Program-made: the position numbers and the translations under genes | Notes under the pieces: model-generated | Database searches by the model: none | What the model saw: the letters and a program-made list of their open reading frames with translations, nothing else | What the model was told of the DNA's origin: nothing | Part shown: positions 23,164 through 33,600 of the stretch, piece by piece | Position numbering within the stretch: position 1 is the first letter of the stretch | How the letters are laid out: each line of letters starts with the position of its first letter | DNA from: Fimenecus sp045613065 | GTDB lineage: Bacteria; Bacillota; Clostridia; Oscillospirales; Acutalibacteraceae | NCBI GenBank assembly: GCA_045613065.1 | Contig: JAZLAH010000015.1 | Coordinates: forward strand, 4,301 to 68,300 | Reading direction: 5' to 3' | DNA: 64,000 nucleotides

Positions 23164-24490
23164 CTACACTCATCTCCTTTCGTTCTTTATCATTCATAAT
23201 TTTATTTATTTTCTCTTCAATTTTAGGTTCAGTATTCTGAATCCTATCACATATACGAATATCTTTTCTTAAGATTTTCATTCGTTCTGAAAGAGTTGAG
23301 ATAGCATTCTTTATTTCAGCAATTTCTTTCTCATCGCTATTTCTTATTGCAACTTTTAATTTGTTACGAAGTGCTTTTCGTCCGTCATCACACTCTTTTA
23401 ATTCACTTTCACATGCTGACTTATATTCGGTTAATTGTTCAGAAGATTCAATATTATTTCCACACAAAAGATTCTGTTGTTCAATGAGTTTATCGAGTTT
23501 TCTCATTTCATCAATAAGATACTTGTCTATCTCTCTGTTTGTTTTCGGATTTGTCTTAACGAACTGAACAACCGTTACAAAAGAAACATAAATCTCTTGA
23601 TACGTCGGCTCAACAATTGGCACAAAAAATTCCTCAACAAGATTGTCCTGTTGAGGAATTTCTATGCTATATTTTTTCCATTTCGACATAATTCGTTCTT
23701 CAATACCAGCAACCGTATAATCTTGACCAAGTGTTTTTAATCTTCTTGGTCTTTCAAAATTAGGATGTGATATTGTTGGATATTTTCGATTAAAATTAAA
23801 TCTATATCCAAGTTTTTTCATTTCAAAATAAAATGCTTTTGTACTCGTTGTCTTCAAAATACATTCATCAATATCTCTTTTTATTATTGAATCTTTTGTC
23901 CATTCACCCTTCTTTTCTGCCATATATAAGTCGTAACTTTTGTGACTTCTATTCTTTGGTTCTTCGATTACGGATAATCCATATTCACGACAAAGGTCAT
24001 CAGAGATTTTTCGAAGTAGTGCATAACTCTTATTATTATCATAATACTTTTTTCCATCCATAAACGAAACTGAATTCAAGACAAAATGATTATGACGGCA
24101 ATCCGTATTAAGATGAGTTGCAACAACAACTTCAAATCTATCACCAAAAGCTCGTCGTGCAAACTCTTTACCAAGTTCGTGAATTATTTCTGGTGTACCT
24201 TCACCGGGAGAAAAAGATTGGATAATGTGAAATCCTAAAATGCCATTAACTTTATCATACTCTTTCTTTGTTTCACTCATTCTTTTAAATGCATTTTCAT
24301 ATTTGCAGTTAATACCACTAACAAAAAACTTTTCTTCGGTTTTTAAATCATTCACAGTATAGTTAAGTGTACTATGCAAATCTAAAAAGATTTCTTCATA
24401 GTTTTCGTTTAATGTTTTTTTCTTATTTCCAATGTATGATATAGTTCTGTCGAGCCGAGTTTGAATATCTTTTATATAAACTATTGCCAC
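23105..24490 (-). CDS. Relaxase, MOBP-type
   Basis: 461 residues. The relaxase domain covers about residues 1-260 with GFHIIQSFSPGE (86-97) and the metal-binding histidine motif ATHLNTDCRHNHFVLNS (His126, His133, His135). The catalytic Tyr is probably among Tyr19, Tyr31 or Tyr44 in the N-terminal region. The C-terminal 200 residues are charged coiled coil. It nicks oriT and stays bound to the 5' end for transfer. The start codon is GTG, within a 10-base overlap with MobC. A candidate oriT lies about 470 bases upstream, beyond MobC, the usual arrangement. Confidence 0.92.
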   Translation of the reverse strand: MAIVYIKDIQTRLDRTISYIGNKKKTLNENYEEIFLDLHSTLNYTVNDLKTEEKFFVSGINCKYENAFKRMSETKKEYDKVNGILGFHIIQSFSPGEGTPEIIHELGKEFARRAFGDRFEVVVATHLNTDCRHNHFVLNSVSFMDGKKYYDNNKSYALLRKISDDLCREYGLSVIEEPKNRSHKSYDLYMAEKKGEWTKDSIIKRDIDECILKTTSTKAFYFEMKKLGYRFNFNRKYPTISHPNFERPRRLKTLGQDYTVAGIEERIMSKWKKYSIEIPQQDNLVEEFFVPIVEPTYQEIYVSFVTVVQFVKTNPKTNREIDKYLIDEMRKLDKLIEQQNLLCGNNIESSEQLTEYKSACESELKECDDGRKALRNKLKVAIRNSDEKEIAEIKNAISTLSERMKILRKDIRICDRIQNTEPKIEEKINKIMNDKERKEMSVDERFRRCSRTNSENDITRR

Positions 24491-24819
24491 TGTTTGTCTC
24501 GCTTTTTAAAATCAAATGCTTCACGCATTTCATCTTCAATAACATCAAGTTTATTCAAATGTATTTGTAAATCAGCAGTATTCAAAATACCACTACTCCG
24601 TGCAATAACAAGAATTTGATTAATATTATTACCCAACATTCGTAATTCTCTGATGAGTTTTTTGTAATCTACAGGTGGTGGAATTGGTGGTCTATATCCT
24701 TGAATTAAATAACGAATTAAAGTCGATTTTCCTAATCCTGTTTCTTTACACAAATCACAAAGTTCTTGATATTCTTTTTCGTTATAATAGGATATTACCA
24801 TAATAGGTCTTCTTCGCAC
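24481..24819 (-). CDS. mobC: MobC-family relaxosome protein
   Basis: 112 residues. A basic start (MRRRPIM), an N-terminal DNA-binding region of ribbon-helix-helix type (YYNEKEYQELCDLCKETGL), then the MobC signature RELRMLGNNINQILVIA and a C-terminal helix. It binds near nic and helps open oriT. GTG 24819 follows GGAAAGGG and is preferred; ATG 24801 is possible. It is the first large gene downstream of the candidate oriT. Confidence 0.88.
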   Translation of the reverse strand: MRRRPIMVISYYNEKEYQELCDLCKETGLGKSTLIRYLIQGYRPPIPPPVDYKKLIRELRMLGNNINQILVIARSSGILNTADLQIHLNKLDVIEDEMREAFDFKKRDKQWQ

Positions 24820-24920
24820 TTAATCAACCCTTTCCTTTTAAATTTTTCAACCAAAATTGTAGCAGCTACATTAGAAGATAAAAGCAAACTTATGACTGCT
24901 ACATAAGCCAATGTGTCCAA
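24795..24920 (-). CDS. 41-residue membrane peptide before mobC
   Basis: Starting at TTG 24920 (AAGGTGA six bases upstream), 41 codons encode one hydrophobic helix, LAYVAVISLLLSSNVAATIL, then a basic segment and an acidic end. It overlaps the mobC start by 25 bases. The position between oriT and mobC and the good ribosome site suggest a real small membrane protein. No function is known. Confidence 0.5.
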   Translation of the reverse strand: MDTLAYVAVISLLLSSNVAATILVEKFKRKGLIKCEEDLLW

Positions 24921-24940
24921 TGGAATCACCTTCTTTCTTT

Positions 24941-25015
24941 TGGGGTGTTAGGGGTGAAACCCTTAACAAGCGAATTTGACTATTCAAATTCAGTGCTTGT
25001 TAAGACTGATGCCAC
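24941..25015. other. Candidate origin of transfer (oriT)
   Basis: A G-rich stretch (24941-24957, TGGGGTGTTAGGGGTGA) precedes a large hairpin. CTTAACAAGC (24962-24971) pairs perfectly with GCTTGTTAAG (24995-25004), and inside it GAATTTGA (24972-24979) pairs with TCAAATTC (24984-24991). Next comes ACTGATGCCACGC. A long inverted repeat beside a GC-rich block, directly upstream of mobC and the relaxase, is the standard build of MOBP oriT sites. The exact nic position cannot be read off. Confidence 0.75.
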
Positions 25016-25041
25016 GCATCTATCTTCCATATAAAGGTTGT

Positions 25042-25608
25042 TTATCTAACAAAATCTTTACTTTTAGGGTTAAATGGTATCCCTTTGATTTGGTCGTTTA
25101 CTTTGAAAAAATTTTCAGGATATTTGAATTGTTTTAAATACTTTTTAATTTGTTCATCACTCAAACTTTCAAAGTTTTCACCTGAACAACCACATATAAA
25201 AGCTGTTCCAGCAATTATGTCAATAAGCTCTTTTTTATCATCATAAACTCCTCGATTTAAATCTAAACCAAGCATTTTTCCTTCTTCGTTTACGATTATA
25301 CAAACAGGTTCTTCAAAATAATAACCGGGTTCAATTAATCCACCGACAATAGATTGCATTCCTTCAAGCGATGCATCAATCTCAACTTCTTTTGCTACCT
25401 TACCGGGTTCAAGCAAAACTACTTTAATCTTTTCAGTCTCTTTTTCTTCACCATCAACTTCAATTCCTAGAAAATGATTTTCGTCAAGAATTTCATTTCC
25501 TCTATAATAATTTTCTGTTACTTGATGTTTTGCATCTTCCAAACTTTCTGCTTCTACTTCAACATACTTTTTAAAGGTCTGCGTAATAGAAATTTCAAAC
25601 TTCATCAT
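25042..25608 (-). CDS. DpnD/PcfM-like + DUF3846 protein
   Basis: About 188 residues. The first 55 (MKFEISITQTFKKYVEVEAE, then GNEILDENHF) resemble the DpnD/PcfM-type small domain. From about 60 to 165 the DUF3846 pattern follows: KVVLLEPGKVAKEVEI, LEGMQSIVGGLIEPGYYFE, NEEGKMLGLDLNRG, and IIAGTAFICG. Such proteins are standard passengers of Firmicutes ICEs and lie just before oriT; their role is unknown. AGGAGG lies ten bases before ATG 25608. Confidence 0.82.
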   Translation of the reverse strand: MMKFEISITQTFKKYVEVEAESLEDAKHQVTENYYRGNEILDENHFLGIEVDGEEKETEKIKVVLLEPGKVAKEVEIDASLEGMQSIVGGLIEPGYYFEEPVCIIVNEEGKMLGLDLNRGVYDDKKELIDIIAGTAFICGCSGENFESLSDEQIKKYLKQFKYPENFFKVNDQIKGIPFNPKSKDFVR

Positions 25609-25678
25609 TAACAAATAACCTCCTTTTATACTTCTGTAGGATAAGTTTTTTCTATATCACTAATAGTCTTTTACATCT

Positions 25679-25870
25679 TCACCTATCACAAAAACAGAAT
25701 TTAACATTTGCACTTCCATCTACCTCAATAATGTCAGAAAAAAGCGAGTGCTCTTTAAAACCACTCGCTTTCTCCGTGTTAAAAATTTGAGAATAGTCTT
25801 CTAAATTTATACACTCTATTTCTTTTTGATAAGTATTGTCGTAGATACGGCTATCCACATTAAAATACAC
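25679..25870 (-). pseudogene. YodL-like domain remnant
   Basis: 63 codons without a ribosome site, the first being GTG directly behind a stop. SQIFNTEKASGFKEHSLFSD and the end DGSANVKFCFCDR line up in my reading with the C-terminal part of YodL domains (I-F-N-x-x-x-P-x-x-[FY]-x-G-H-S-L-S-x-S-D-V), which ICE proteins carry next to DUF3846. The N-terminal part is missing, so this is probably the stump left when the NACHT gene was inserted. Confidence 0.5.
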
Positions 25871-25926
25871 TTAATGTTGTTTAAGTCTATTATGGAATAT
25901 ATTTTCCTATTGCAGTTAATCTGCGT

Positions 25927-28900
25927 TTATGTATTATTATTTTCTATAATCTTTTTAACATCTAAATCCATCTTCGTATTTGCAAAACTACACCTCTTTA
26001 TGGAAACACCAGGGTAGTATTCAATATTGTGCAATATTTCACCAGTTTTCAAATCAATGCTTACAAGATTATATGATTCATAACACCCAATCAATGTACT
26101 TTGTGTATATGGTATAGCATAATTCCAATATGCATTCCCCCCACAATCGCCAATTTTTCTTGATGAAATCTGGTCAATATTAGAATACTTAATGTTTTTC
26201 AGATTATCTATATATATCAGTTTTTCATTACTATCAGTAATAAGAGCATCTGTAAAATCTTCTGACAAATACATATAACTGTATCGTCCAAAGGAAGTAC
26301 CAGTAACATATTGTGTCATATAATTATTTGCTAACGGATGTTCATGTTTAACATAAACAAAATCAAGTGGCTTAAGTTTATGTGTAGTGTTAATGTATTT
26401 CCCATTTTTTCTTTTATAACATTGTAAATTGAGCATTTCACTAATTTCTTCATTTTCTTCAATAAAAAAGCCTTTTGTGAGCCAATATGTTTGTATTCCT
26501 TCTCTATTTTTAGCTCCAGATATACCCAAATCACCATTGCTATAAATAAACCTAGAATACAATTTCGTATCTAGCAAAGGAATTGTATAATACCACTCTT
26601 TAACATAGTTATACATTTGTCCATCCAGATTTCTAGAATAATATTCACATCTTGTGTCAACACTGCTACCTTCCTGCAAGAAATCCTCAACAATTGCAAC
26701 TTCTATCTCATTCTTTTTATAAGCACCTCCACCTAAGCGTTCATTATCCCCTGCTTTAGTAACTACAAAATATTTTTGCTTTGCAACATCATATTCCAAA
26801 CACTGATATTGAGTTGTTATTAATAGATGTGTCCCACTATCATTAAAACAAATGGTCTCTACACTTTCATTAGTATGAAGAGTAGAAAAAATATCTATCA
26901 TCATATCATTGTTAAGGTTTACTAAGACAACTTTTTCATGTTCTGGACGTGCAAAAGTTATTCCCATAATATTGTTACCCTTATCATAACTACAGTTTCC
27001 AATAAAATATTCAGGTTCGTTAAAACATATATGTCGATTCAATCGTGCAGGATTACCCTCGAAAATTGAAATTCCATTAGTCATATGTACCAACGCAAAT
27101 GTATTAGGAGAATTAAGCAAAGTTAGTGCTATAGTCTCATAATAGGCACAGTTGTACTTCAAAATAATCGTATCATTTTCAGAATTCCATTCATATGTGT
27201 TTGTATCATTGCTAATGATAAAACAGTTGTTAGTTGGAATCACATTAGTTTTAAACATAAGCGCAGATTTTATATTAATGTTTGTTTCATTATTACCTGC
27301 TGATTTTTCATCTATTGAAGTATTAGTACCATTTGAAACGTCTTCTGAATTTTCGAGTAGTTTTTTTATACCTTCTACAGAGAATTCCATTATGATATTG
27401 TTAGTATTTCTATTATTAATATTTACCTCATAACAAGTAGTATCATACATTACGTAACATTCATTCTTGTTATTCGGATTAGGATGTATTGCTTTAGGGG
27501 ATTCTAAATAATCATTATGCTCAATATTAATTAAACTTGGTGCATTTTCTATTATAACTTCTACTACCCTGCCAACACAGTCAAATAATTCCATATTTTT
27601 TGTTTCGAAATTATAATATACAAATGCTGTTCTATGTGGTATATAAGTGAATGTAGGATGTGTTCCTGGTTCTGAAAAAAACTCAAGTAATTTTTCTTTT
27701 TCTTTTGTTTGAAAATCAATTGAAGATATCTCACAAAACACCTCTATATATTCGTCTTCATCGCTCAAGTCATCATAACCGTCAACAAATTGACCATCTG
27801 TAATATACGGATTATAATCTGATGAAAAAGCATACATAGGTGAAGATATGTCTTGTGCATATAGTTCCGTATTTTTATTTAATTCAACATTAAAGTTATA
27901 AACTATATTTTTTTCTTGTATATCGAGTATAATCACATTTTTTTCATCACATATAACAATTATGTTTTGAGAGTCTTCTGTAAATCCAATATAATTAATT
28001 TGCTTGAACGCATCCATCTTAAATACATACGGCATTTCATATGGTTCATCCAAATCAAATAAATATATTCCTCTATCCTCATGAGTGTGTGTTTTGGTGA
28101 TTAACCATTTTTGGCAATTAGAAATTTTTAAAAAACCTTTATTAGAGAAATCATAATCACTTGCTGGTTCATCTGAGTAAAGTTCATACTCTAGTTTTCC
28201 AGAATGCACATCCCAACATTTAATTAAACCATATCCATCTATTGTAAAACATTTTTCTCCTTTATAAACAAATTCTATCACATTATCTTTGTGATTTTCT
28301 GGCTCAAAATTTTCTTTATACAAACTGGCACCATCAAAATTCACTGCTAAAAAGCCTTTTTCTCCCATTTTACTACAGTTAACATTAAAGAAACTACATT
28401 TACGTAAATCCAATCTAGATAAATTTACTCCCGATAATTCTTTTCTTCCATGTAAAACAGTAGAAAGTATGTTTTGTAGCAAATGATATACCTCTATATT
28501 TTTAGCACATAATTCTCGACAAAAATCTATTGTAGCTGATAATACTTTTTGTCTATCATTATTCATTTTTGGTAAATACCATTTTTGTGTTTTATCATTA
28601 TATTGTGGTTTATTACGATGTTCCATAAGAATTTCACTTATAAATTGTATTTTTTGAGCATTCCAAAAATGAGTGTTTAAAAAGCCGTTAAAACTATAAA
28701 CTCCAAAATCATGTGAATTATGTTGATAAAAACTAAAATCAATACATTGAAGCATTATAAGCAATTGAATATCCCACATTGCTGAAAAATAATCTCTAAA
28801 GTTGTGATGACAAAAGGAATATCTTCTTCTATTATTATAATCACCTTCATTAATAGTATATTGATATACTATACCTAAATGATTATAAATACCTGCTATA

Positions 28901-30525
28901 ACACGGTCAATATTTATTTCATTTTCTGACAACATAAATGATTCAGCAGCCTTTTTAATGTCTTGTGTTTTATAATCAAAATTCGAAAATGGACACTTTA
29001 TATTATCGATAAACAATTTATTAACACAGAAAAAAGCTGACTCAATAGTTCTAATAAAGTCTTGCTCATTCATATAAAAAACATTTTGTGTTTCATATAC
29101 CCATCCAATATAAGGAATAATAAAATCTATAATAAAATCAATTTGGTTTTTCTTAAAATCAAGTATTTGAGAATTAATGAAACGTTCTTTAACATTATAG
29201 AAGTCCGAATTTTCATGAAAGAAACGATGCAATATTTCACCCGCAGTTTCAGGTAAATATTGATATTCAGTTTTTTGTGCTGTAAACATACACAAATATA
29301 ATGGTGTACTAAGGCACTCCATAAGTGGTTTACACGCTTTTATATTACCAATCATGATATCGTTAAATTCGCATTCTGCTAGATGTGATAAAATCGTCTC
29401 CTGATTGATTCCTACTACACGTATAGTCTCAAAATCAATGGCAAAGTATGCGGCATGTGTTTCTCTACTAGTTGTAACTATACGCACATTTGGATATTTA
29501 CTAAGCATGGCAATTTCGTTGCTTAAAACTTGTCGAAATTCGGTATCACTTTTCACCTCATTAAAACCATCTAATAAGAGCACATACTCCGGTATATTAT
29601 CCTCAGGATATCTTTGAAACTCTTTTTCAATTTCATCTAATGTCTGAATGGATACCGAGTTCAATGAACTGTGTTTTTCTATAAGTTGTGCAATATATCT
29701 TGTGATAAAATTCGTTTTTCTAAGCGCGTCATCATACCAATCAAGTATGTGTTGTGGACACCTATTCAATTCAATAAAAATTGGAACTGACGTAGTCTCT
29801 AAATTTGAATCAGTTGTCTCAAATGTATTTTCTAAAATCTGTTGAAGAAATGTGGTTTTACCTATACCACCATTACCAACTATAGCAATATTATTGTTGG
29901 ATTCTAAGTAAATGTCCATAATTGGTATAATATTTCCATCTCTTGATTTGGCTTGGGTAATAAACTGTGTTTCTTCTATATATCCGTCCGGAAGCAACTG
30001 TTTTAATATATTTAGAGAATAAAATCTATTCCCCTCATTACGAGAATTTTTATAACTAATTTGAGACGCCGTCCATATTTTTTGTTTCAGATTCGTTGAT
30101 GTGCCATAATTATTTGTCATATGTTGACATTTACTTTGAAGATAATTGAACAAGCTATTATGTACAGCAACTTCTTTCTCAAAACTATCATTCCAAAATA
30201 AAAACTGCTCATCAGATAATTCTGTACCTAACACGTTTGAGAAAATATTTCTAAGGTCATTTCCCGTGGTGCAGTTTATCCATAATTCCATACTATCAAC
30301 AATTGTTTCTTCTATCGCTGAGCTGTCATATTCCCATTCAAATTTATTACATGTAACTTTTAATGAATTGTCTAATGACTCTATTAAATCAGCAAATAAT
30401 TGTTCATTTGCAGAAATAGATTTTTCCGATGATATTTTATCCAAACCTTTTGTGACACGATATTCCACAACAAATTTAAACATTTCAAAAAGCCAATATA
30501 TAGCAGCATTTTCGTTTTCCATCAT
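25927..30525 (-). CDS. NACHT ATPase with pentapeptide and WD40-like repeats (candidate defence protein)
   Basis: About 1532 residues. An N-terminal helical domain (1-180), a NACHT ATPase with Walker A GNGGIGKTT (about 217-225) and Walker B YVLLLDGFNE (about 314-323), then helical winged regions. A short pentapeptide-like stretch (LSGVNLSRLDLRKCSF ... FLAVNFDGASL) follows near residues 715-755, then about 780 residues of beta-propeller-like repeats with W-D-V-H and similar blade ends. NACHT proteins of bacteria act as phage sensors (known for the group); here the repeats would be the sensor. No separate effector domain is obvious, though the N-terminal domain may serve. GAGGAG precedes ATG 30525/30522. 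Gene-sized cargo between DUF3846 and the methylase-helicase. Confidence 0.82.
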   Translation of the reverse strand: MMENENAAIYWLFEMFKFVVEYRVTKGLDKISSEKSISANEQLFADLIESLDNSLKVTCNKFEWEYDSSAIEETIVDSMELWINCTTGNDLRNIFSNVLGTELSDEQFLFWNDSFEKEVAVHNSLFNYLQSKCQHMTNNYGTSTNLKQKIWTASQISYKNSRNEGNRFYSLNILKQLLPDGYIEETQFITQAKSRDGNIIPIMDIYLESNNNIAIVGNGGIGKTTFLQQILENTFETTDSNLETTSVPIFIELNRCPQHILDWYDDALRKTNFITRYIAQLIEKHSSLNSVSIQTLDEIEKEFQRYPEDNIPEYVLLLDGFNEVKSDTEFRQVLSNEIAMLSKYPNVRIVTTSRETHAAYFAIDFETIRVVGINQETILSHLAECEFNDIMIGNIKACKPLMECLSTPLYLCMFTAQKTEYQYLPETAGEILHRFFHENSDFYNVKERFINSQILDFKKNQIDFIIDFIIPYIGWVYETQNVFYMNEQDFIRTIESAFFCVNKLFIDNIKCPFSNFDYKTQDIKKAAESFMLSENEINIDRVIAGIYNHLGIVYQYTINEGDYNNRRRYSFCHHNFRDYFSAMWDIQLLIMLQCIDFSFYQHNSHDFGVYSFNGFLNTHFWNAQKIQFISEILMEHRNKPQYNDKTQKWYLPKMNNDRQKVLSATIDFCRELCAKNIEVYHLLQNILSTVLHGRKELSGVNLSRLDLRKCSFFNVNCSKMGEKGFLAVNFDGASLYKENFEPENHKDNVIEFVYKGEKCFTIDGYGLIKCWDVHSGKLEYELYSDEPASDYDFSNKGFLKISNCQKWLITKTHTHEDRGIYLFDLDEPYEMPYVFKMDAFKQINYIGFTEDSQNIIVICDEKNVIILDIQEKNIVYNFNVELNKNTELYAQDISSPMYAFSSDYNPYITDGQFVDGYDDLSDEDEYIEVFCEISSIDFQTKEKEKLLEFFSEPGTHPTFTYIPHRTAFVYYNFETKNMELFDCVGRVVEVIIENAPSLINIEHNDYLESPKAIHPNPNNKNECYVMYDTTCYEVNINNRNTNNIIMEFSVEGIKKLLENSEDVSNGTNTSIDEKSAGNNETNINIKSALMFKTNVIPTNNCFIISNDTNTYEWNSENDTIILKYNCAYYETIALTLLNSPNTFALVHMTNGISIFEGNPARLNRHICFNEPEYFIGNCSYDKGNNIMGITFARPEHEKVVLVNLNNDMMIDIFSTLHTNESVETICFNDSGTHLLITTQYQCLEYDVAKQKYFVVTKAGDNERLGGGAYKKNEIEVAIVEDFLQEGSSVDTRCEYYSRNLDGQMYNYVKEWYYTIPLLDTKLYSRFIYSNGDLGISGAKNREGIQTYWLTKGFFIEENEEISEMLNLQCYKRKNGKYINTTHKLKPLDFVYVKHEHPLANNYMTQYVTGTSFGRYSYMYLSEDFTDALITDSNEKLIYIDNLKNIKYSNIDQISSRKIGDCGGNAYWNYAIPYTQSTLIGCYESYNLVSIDLKTGEILHNIEYYPGVSIKRCSFANTKMDLDVKKIIENNNT

Positions 30526-30609
30526 AATTCTCCTCAAAATATATTGTTAATATCAATTTTATATTCAATTTTAGTTTATGTCAACTCACAAAGATACTTA
30601 TTTATTTAA

Positions 30610-33600
30610 TTATCTTTCATACTTTTTTTCCTTTTCAACAACATCTTTATCATCAATTTTCCTTTCTCCATCAACAATTTCGTTATCTTTATGGTCCATA
30701 TCAAGGAGTGCATTAAGCTCTGCTAACCTCTCCATTTTCTGTGAGAGTTCTTCTTCCTGTGGGAACGGCCTTTCAACCTCTGTTTTTGCATTTTCAAGCT
30801 GCACCTTTGTATCAGCAAGTCTTTCCTCACAAGTCTTTAATTTATCAGGCATAGAAGATATAAGATTGTCAAGACGTGTAATGTTACCATAAATATCTGC
30901 ACCCAGAGATACTGAATGTCTGAGTGAACCTACAAGGGTTAATACATACTCTTTCTCAAAGGAATTGAAAGAGAGTTCCATATTAAAACCACGATATGAA
31001 CCGATTGCTTTCGGTTCAGGTGAAGTCATTGCTTTGCAAGCCACTAATATTGCTGAACCTGCACCTTTCTTTTCATCATAGGTAATATCTTCAACCACCA
31101 TTGGAGAAAAGTTATCTGCGTTAAGAAAAGTGTTTTCTTTTGCTCTTTGAATATCTGCATTATATCCGGCAATTCTTTCTTCACCTTGCTTTATCTGCTG
31201 AGGATAAAACTTGATAATTCTGTCCTCAAGGCTGTATCTCTGACTTAAATGGTTCTGCTTCAAAAGTTTGAGCTTTGATACGGCAACATCCAAATCCATT
31301 TTTTCTTTAATATATGGATTACCTGTTGCAAGAGCTTTGATTTCGGCATAAGATAACGCCTGCTCGTCAACATCTTCTGCTGAACGCACAGGCGATTTGG
31401 AAGTCATAATCTGACCTATAAACTTTTGCTTATTCTCAACGAGCTGATAAAGGTAGGCATCAAAGGTCTGCTCTGTAACATAACTGTAAATCTCAACTTC
31501 GGGGTTTTCATTACCTTGTCGGACTATTCGACCTTCACGCTGTTGAAGGTCTGCGGGACGCCAAGGACAGTCGGTATGATGAATTGCTATGAGCTTCTGC
31601 TGAACATTAGTACCTGCACCCATTTTAGCGGTTGAACCTATAAGAACACGAACCTGACCTGAACGGACTTTTCCGAAAAGGTCTTTTTTCTTTGCTTCAC
31701 TGTCTGCATTGTGAATAAAGGCTATTTCACTTTCCGGTACGCCTTTAGCAATAAGTTTCTTCTTAATGTCATCATAAACATTAAACTTACCGTCATTATG
31801 CGGAGTAGATAAGTCGCAGAAGATAAGCTGTGTTGATTTCTGTGGAGTTGTTCGCTCCCAAATGCCATAAACATTATCAACACAAGCTGCAACTTTACTG
31901 TTCGGGTCATCAGGTAACATTTCATTGAAAAGTCTTTGGTCAAGTGCTAACTTTCTGCCGTCATTTGTAATGAGAAGCATATTATCAACACTTGAATCGA
32001 CCATCTTATTTCTTACCTTCTCGGCTCGTTCTGAAAGAGATTCAACAATCTGTTTCTGATGTTCTGTCGTTTTAACTGCAATATTATGAAAGTTTGCTTT
32101 AGGTACAGGGAGATTTAACATATCTGCCGTCTGTATATCTGCAACCTGCCTGAACATCATCATAAGTTCAGGGAGGTTATAGAACTTGGCAAATCTTGTT
32201 TTTGCTCGGTATCCCGTACCTTCGGGAGCAAGTTCAATAGCAGTAACAGTTTCACCAAAGGTCGATGCCCAAGAGTCGAAATGCTGTAAGTGCTTATCTT
32301 CAAGTGCATCATACTGAAGGTATCTCTGCATTGTGTAAAGCTCTACCATTGAATTTGAAACGGGAGTACCTGTTGCAAAGATAACCCCCTTGTTTCCGGT
32401 CACTTTATCAAGGTATCTGCACTTCATATAAAGGTCGGAGGATTTCTGTGCTTCCGTCTGTGCGATACCGCCCACGTTTCTCATTTTTGTATATAAGAAA
32501 AGGTTCTTAAAGTTATGAGCTTCGTCCACAAAGAGTCTGTCGACACCGAGTTCCTCAAAGGTAACAACATCGTCTTTTCGGCTTTGGTCATTGAGCTTAT
32601 CAAGTTTTGTCTGCAATGATTTCTTTGTTTTTTCAAGCTGCTTAACGGTGATTTTCTCACCTCTGTCATACTTGATTTGTGCTACACCGAGAGTAATTTC
32701 ATCAATTTGTCGCTGAAGCATTTCTCTCTGTCTTTCAATACTGATAGGGATTTTCTCAAACTGTGAGTGTCCTATGATAATAGCATCATAATCACCCGTT
32801 GCAATACGAGCACAAAACTTTTTACGGTTCTTTGTTTCAAAATCCTTTTTAGTAGCAACAAGAATTTTTGCTGACGGATAAAGCTGAAGATATTCAGATG
32901 CCCACTGCTCTGTAAGGTGGTTAGGAACTACAATAAGGGATTTATTGCACAGTCCCAGCCTTTTGCTTTCCTGTGCTGCTGCAACAATTTCAAAGGTCTT
33001 GCCTGCACCAACAACATGAGCAAGTAAGGTGTTACCACCGTACATAATGCGGGCAACAGCATTTATCTGATGTGGTCGCAGAGATATTTCAGGGTTCATT
33101 CCCGAAAATGTGATATGACTGCCATCATACTCACGAGCTCGTATTGAATTGAACAAATCATTATAAATTCTAACAAGTCTTTCTCTTCGTTCCGGGTCTT
33201 TCCAAATCCAATCCTGAAAGGCTTGTTTTATCATTTCTTGCTTACCCTGAGCAATAGCAGTTTCTTTTTTATTGAGAACAGGCTTTTTATTTCCATATTC
33301 ATCCTCGACATAATCGAAAATACGAACATCTTTAAGATTGAGAGTATCTTCAATAATTCTATAACCATTGATTCTACTTGTACCGTAGGTTGTATTAGAA
33401 ACAACATTGGTTCGGTCATAAGTCTTATTTACGATAGTCCATTCACCCGTAAGCTCGGTATATTTAACCTTAATATTCCACTGTGCATAACGAGGTGTCT
33501 GTAAAATTTCATATACAAATCTTTCAACATCTTCAGGTGGGAGCCAAGTTGCACCCAAACGAACAGATATTTCACTTGCTGTCAAATCTTGAGGTTGAAC

